7,756 nucleotides of DNA from Deferribacteraceae bacterium (GTDB taxonomy: Bacteria; Chrysiogenota; Deferribacteres; Deferribacterales; JAISNW01), in NCBI GenBank assembly GCA_031285415.1, contig JAITWF010000118.1:1-7756 (forward strand). Direction: 5' to 3'. Position numbers and translations under genes: made by a program. Positions within the stretch are counted from its first letter, which is position 1. The number at the start of each line of letters is the position of its first letter. Below are positions 6,342-7,756 of the stretch, piece by piece. Under the pieces are notes generated by a model, which had not been told where the DNA came from, did not search any database, and was given only the letters and a program-made list of their open reading frames with translations.

Positions 6342-7472
6342 TTAGTCTACTTGCTTTCTGAGATACGTCGGTATCTCGTACTCATTATTATTATTATACT
6401 CGTCTAGTCCACGCAGATTCTTATCATTTTTAGAGATATGTTTCACTCTATCCATAATCTCACCTGCGGACTCTTTTTTGATGTACTCCTCCAGATTTAC
6501 AGTCTTGGGGTTCTCCTTTTGGTCGATACCTGTGGCGATTACAGTCACCTTAATGCTGCCATCGGTGCGGCCATCGTTCACAAATCCTGCAAACACCTTG
6601 GAGTCCTGCCCTGCATACTCGTGGATCATCGTACCGATATTATCGATCTCGCTCATCTTGATATCTTTACCGCTAGTGATATTCAGAAGGATCCCATACG
6701 CCCCTCTGATATTCGTATCACCCAGAAGAGGGCCTTTAAGAGCCTTTTCGAGAGCTTCACGGTCTCTATTTTCGCCAGAAGAGCTACCGATCCCCATCAG
6801 CGCACGTCCACGAGACTCCATAATAGAGCGCACGTCTGCACAGTCGAGGTTGATAATCCCTGGCACATTTATAGTATCACTGATCCCCTGCACACCTTGA
6901 CGAAGTACATCGTCCGAGATCTTTAATCCATCCTCAAAGGTGGCATTTTTATCCACGACCTCCATCAGTCGTGCATTCGAGACAGCTATATAAGAATCAA
7001 CATGATCCTTCAAATTTTTCAATCCAGCCTCTGCATAGTTTTTGCGATGTCTCCCCTCCCATGTGAATGGTGTAGATACTACCGCAATCGTCAGCGCACC
7101 TAGATCTTTTGCAATACTAGCGATAACTGGAGCCGCCCCTGTGCCTGTGCCGCCGCCCATACCTGCGGTGACGAACACAATGTCGGCACCTCTTAGGCTA
7201 TCCGCAATCAGATCAGCGTCTTCGATAGCAGATTTTTGCCCTATTTCAGGATTACCGCCAGCTCCGAGACCCTTTGTGATCGCCTGCCCTAGGTGAATCT
7301 TGTTTGGTGCCTCGTGCAGCGCAAGCACCTGTGCATCGGTATTTGCCACGATAAATTCAACGCCACAAACACCAGCCTGAATCATATTTTTCACTGCGTT
7401 TCCGCCTGCGCCCCCGACGCCAACAACCTTGATAACCGCACCTTTCGGTGCCACTTCAAAACTGAAATCCAT
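6342..7472 (-). CDS. ftsZ: Cell division GTPase FtsZ
   Basis: The tubulin-like GTPase that polymerises into the division ring at midcell; 376 residues from the chosen start, complete. Visible motifs: a nucleotide-binding loop VGVGGAGGNAVKNM (17-30), the tubulin signature GGGTGTG (106-112), N-terminal domain residues around TPFTWEGRHR (134-143), and the T7 synergy loop NLDCADVR (208-215) with catalytic acids Asp210 and Asp213. A short variable linker (about 318-366) leads to the conserved C-terminal peptide IPTYLRKQ (367-374), which binds FtsA and other partners. The linker ends in four Asn encoded by an ATT repeat. The ATG at 7472 has GGGGG (7483-7479) 6 bases upstream and gives a normal FtsZ N-terminus. 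A TTG at 7502 in frame would add ten unlikely residues. The gene lies 36 bases after ftsA, as expected in a dcw cluster, and is followed by a terminator. Confidence 0.98.
   Translation of the reverse strand: MDFSFEVAPKGAVIKVVGVGGAGGNAVKNMIQAGVCGVEFIVANTDAQVLALHEAPNKIHLGQAITKGLGAGGNPEIGQKSAIEDADLIADSLRGADIVFVTAGMGGGTGTGAAPVIASIAKDLGALTIAVVSTPFTWEGRHRKNYAEAGLKNLKDHVDSYIAVSNARLMEVVDKNATFEDGLKISDDVLRQGVQGISDTINVPGIINLDCADVRSIMESRGRALMGIGSSSGENRDREALEKALKGPLLGDTNIRGAYGILLNITSGKDIKMSEIDNIGTMIHEYAGQDSKVFAGFVNDGRTDGSIKVTVIATGIDQKENPKTVNLEEYIKKESAGEIMDRVKHISKNDKNLRGLDEYNNNNEYEIPTYLRKQVD
6384..6395. repeat. Short ATT triplet repeat in ftsZ
   Basis: Four ATT units on the plus strand, read as AAT codons for four Asn just before the C-terminal peptide of FtsZ. 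It lies in a disordered linker, where length changes by whole triplets would be tolerated. Confidence 0.6.
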
Positions 7473-7478
7473 AACAAA

Positions 7479-7483
7479 CCCCC
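7479..7483 (-). promoter_or_regulatory. Ribosome binding site that fixes the ftsZ start
   Basis: GGGGG on the minus strand, 6 bases before the ATG at 7472. The same G-rich site with a 6-base spacer is found before the lipoprotein gene. It favours the ATG over the in-frame TTG at 7502. Confidence 0.6.
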
Positions 7484-7508
7484 GTTTGTATATATAGGAC
7501 AATACCTA

Positions 7509-7756
7509 TTAAAAAAATTCGCCAAACCAGCTCTTCATTCTTGCCCAGACATCTGAAAAGACCTTATCCTCCGACCCCTGTGAGAGAACGTTGCCCGAAT
7601 GCCCCTTCTTGGCATGAAGTAGCGCAAGCCCTACCGCCGTTGAATACATCGGATCTCTGACCATATCAGAGAGACCGCCCACTTCGCACGGCTGCCCAAT
7701 ACGCACTGGAAGCCCAAAGACAGACATTGCAAGCTCCTCTATCCCCTCCAGATTGC
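7509..7756 (-). CDS. ftsA: Cell division protein FtsA, C-terminal part (cut by window edge)
   Basis: The last 81 residues are visible; the frame is open to the window edge, so the Met at 7727 is internal and not a start. The fragment begins NLEGIEELAMSVFGLPVRIG, the end of the actin-like fold, and continues with GLSDMVRDPMYSTAVGLALL, a typical FtsA segment near the C-terminus. After a short polar linker the protein ends in VWARMKSWFGEFF, an amphipathic helix of the kind FtsA uses to bind the inner membrane. FtsA is the actin-like protein that tethers FtsZ filaments to the membrane, and its place directly before ftsZ supports the call. The ATPase core lies outside the window. Confidence 0.93.
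   Translation of the reverse strand, partial: NLEGIEELAMSVFGLPVRIGQPCEVGGLSDMVRDPMYSTAVGLALLHAKKGHSGNVLSQGSEDKVFSDVWARMKSWFGEFF

Noticed and set aside
6318..6343. Hairpin AAGGGC/GCCCTT followed by five T on the plus strand
   Set aside because: It would terminate plus-strand transcription, but no plus-strand gene is present and the stem is only 6 bp with an 11-base loop.
7473..7502. In-frame TTG at 7502 as an alternative ftsZ start
   Set aside because: It would add ten residues not typical of FtsZ; the ATG at 7472 has a G-rich ribosome site at the right distance.
7494..7509. Small inverted repeat ATAGG/CCTAT between ftsA and ftsZ
   Set aside because: Only 5 bases per arm in AT-rich sequence, without other signs of a regulatory site.
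6438..7556. Several plus-strand frames opposite ftsZ
   Set aside because: FtsZ on the minus strand is certain; these frames overlap one another and show no family resemblance.

Overview
The window looks like chromosomal DNA of a diderm (Gram-negative-type) bacterium of intermediate GC content. All convincing genes lie on the minus strand, so transcription runs from high to low coordinates. The diderm assignment rests on an RND pump with a periplasmic adaptor, a lipoprotein with a clear lipobox, and GG-rich Shine-Dalgarno sites before most genes. The FtsA tail and the FtsZ C-terminal peptide resemble those of Deltaproteobacteria-like or Deferribacterota-like bacteria. That placement is only an impression; I cannot name a genus.

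Region 1 (7756 to about 6236) is the end of a division (dcw) cluster: the last 81 residues of FtsA, a 36-base gap, complete ftsZ, then a good intrinsic terminator. Region 2 (about 6235 to 6043) is a spacer with a large paired inverted repeat (E3) and a near-consensus sigma70-type promoter. Region 3 (6042 to 409) is an efflux block: a MATE transporter, an RND periplasmic adaptor and an HAE1-like RND inner-membrane pump. The adaptor and pump genes are 3 bases apart and surely co-transcribed. The MATE gene is separated from them by 165 bases, mostly a second paired repeat (E2). Region 4 (408 to 1) holds a third paired repeat (E1) and the start of a lipoprotein whose FDACDVC motif marks it as a DUF2318 protein; it runs off the window edge. 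No outer-membrane TolC-like factor and no transcriptional regulator is visible.

The most interesting signal is not a gene. Each of the three spacers after ftsZ carries one composite inverted repeat of about 90 to 135 bp, and its arms fold into small hairpins. E2 and E3 share one modular sequence family but their arms face opposite ways; E1 belongs to another family. Comparing arms within an element shows paired (compensatory) changes in the hairpin stems, which suggests that folding is what is preserved. They resemble REP/BIME or MITE-like elements. E2 also creates a false 55-codon N-terminal extension of the adaptor reading frame.
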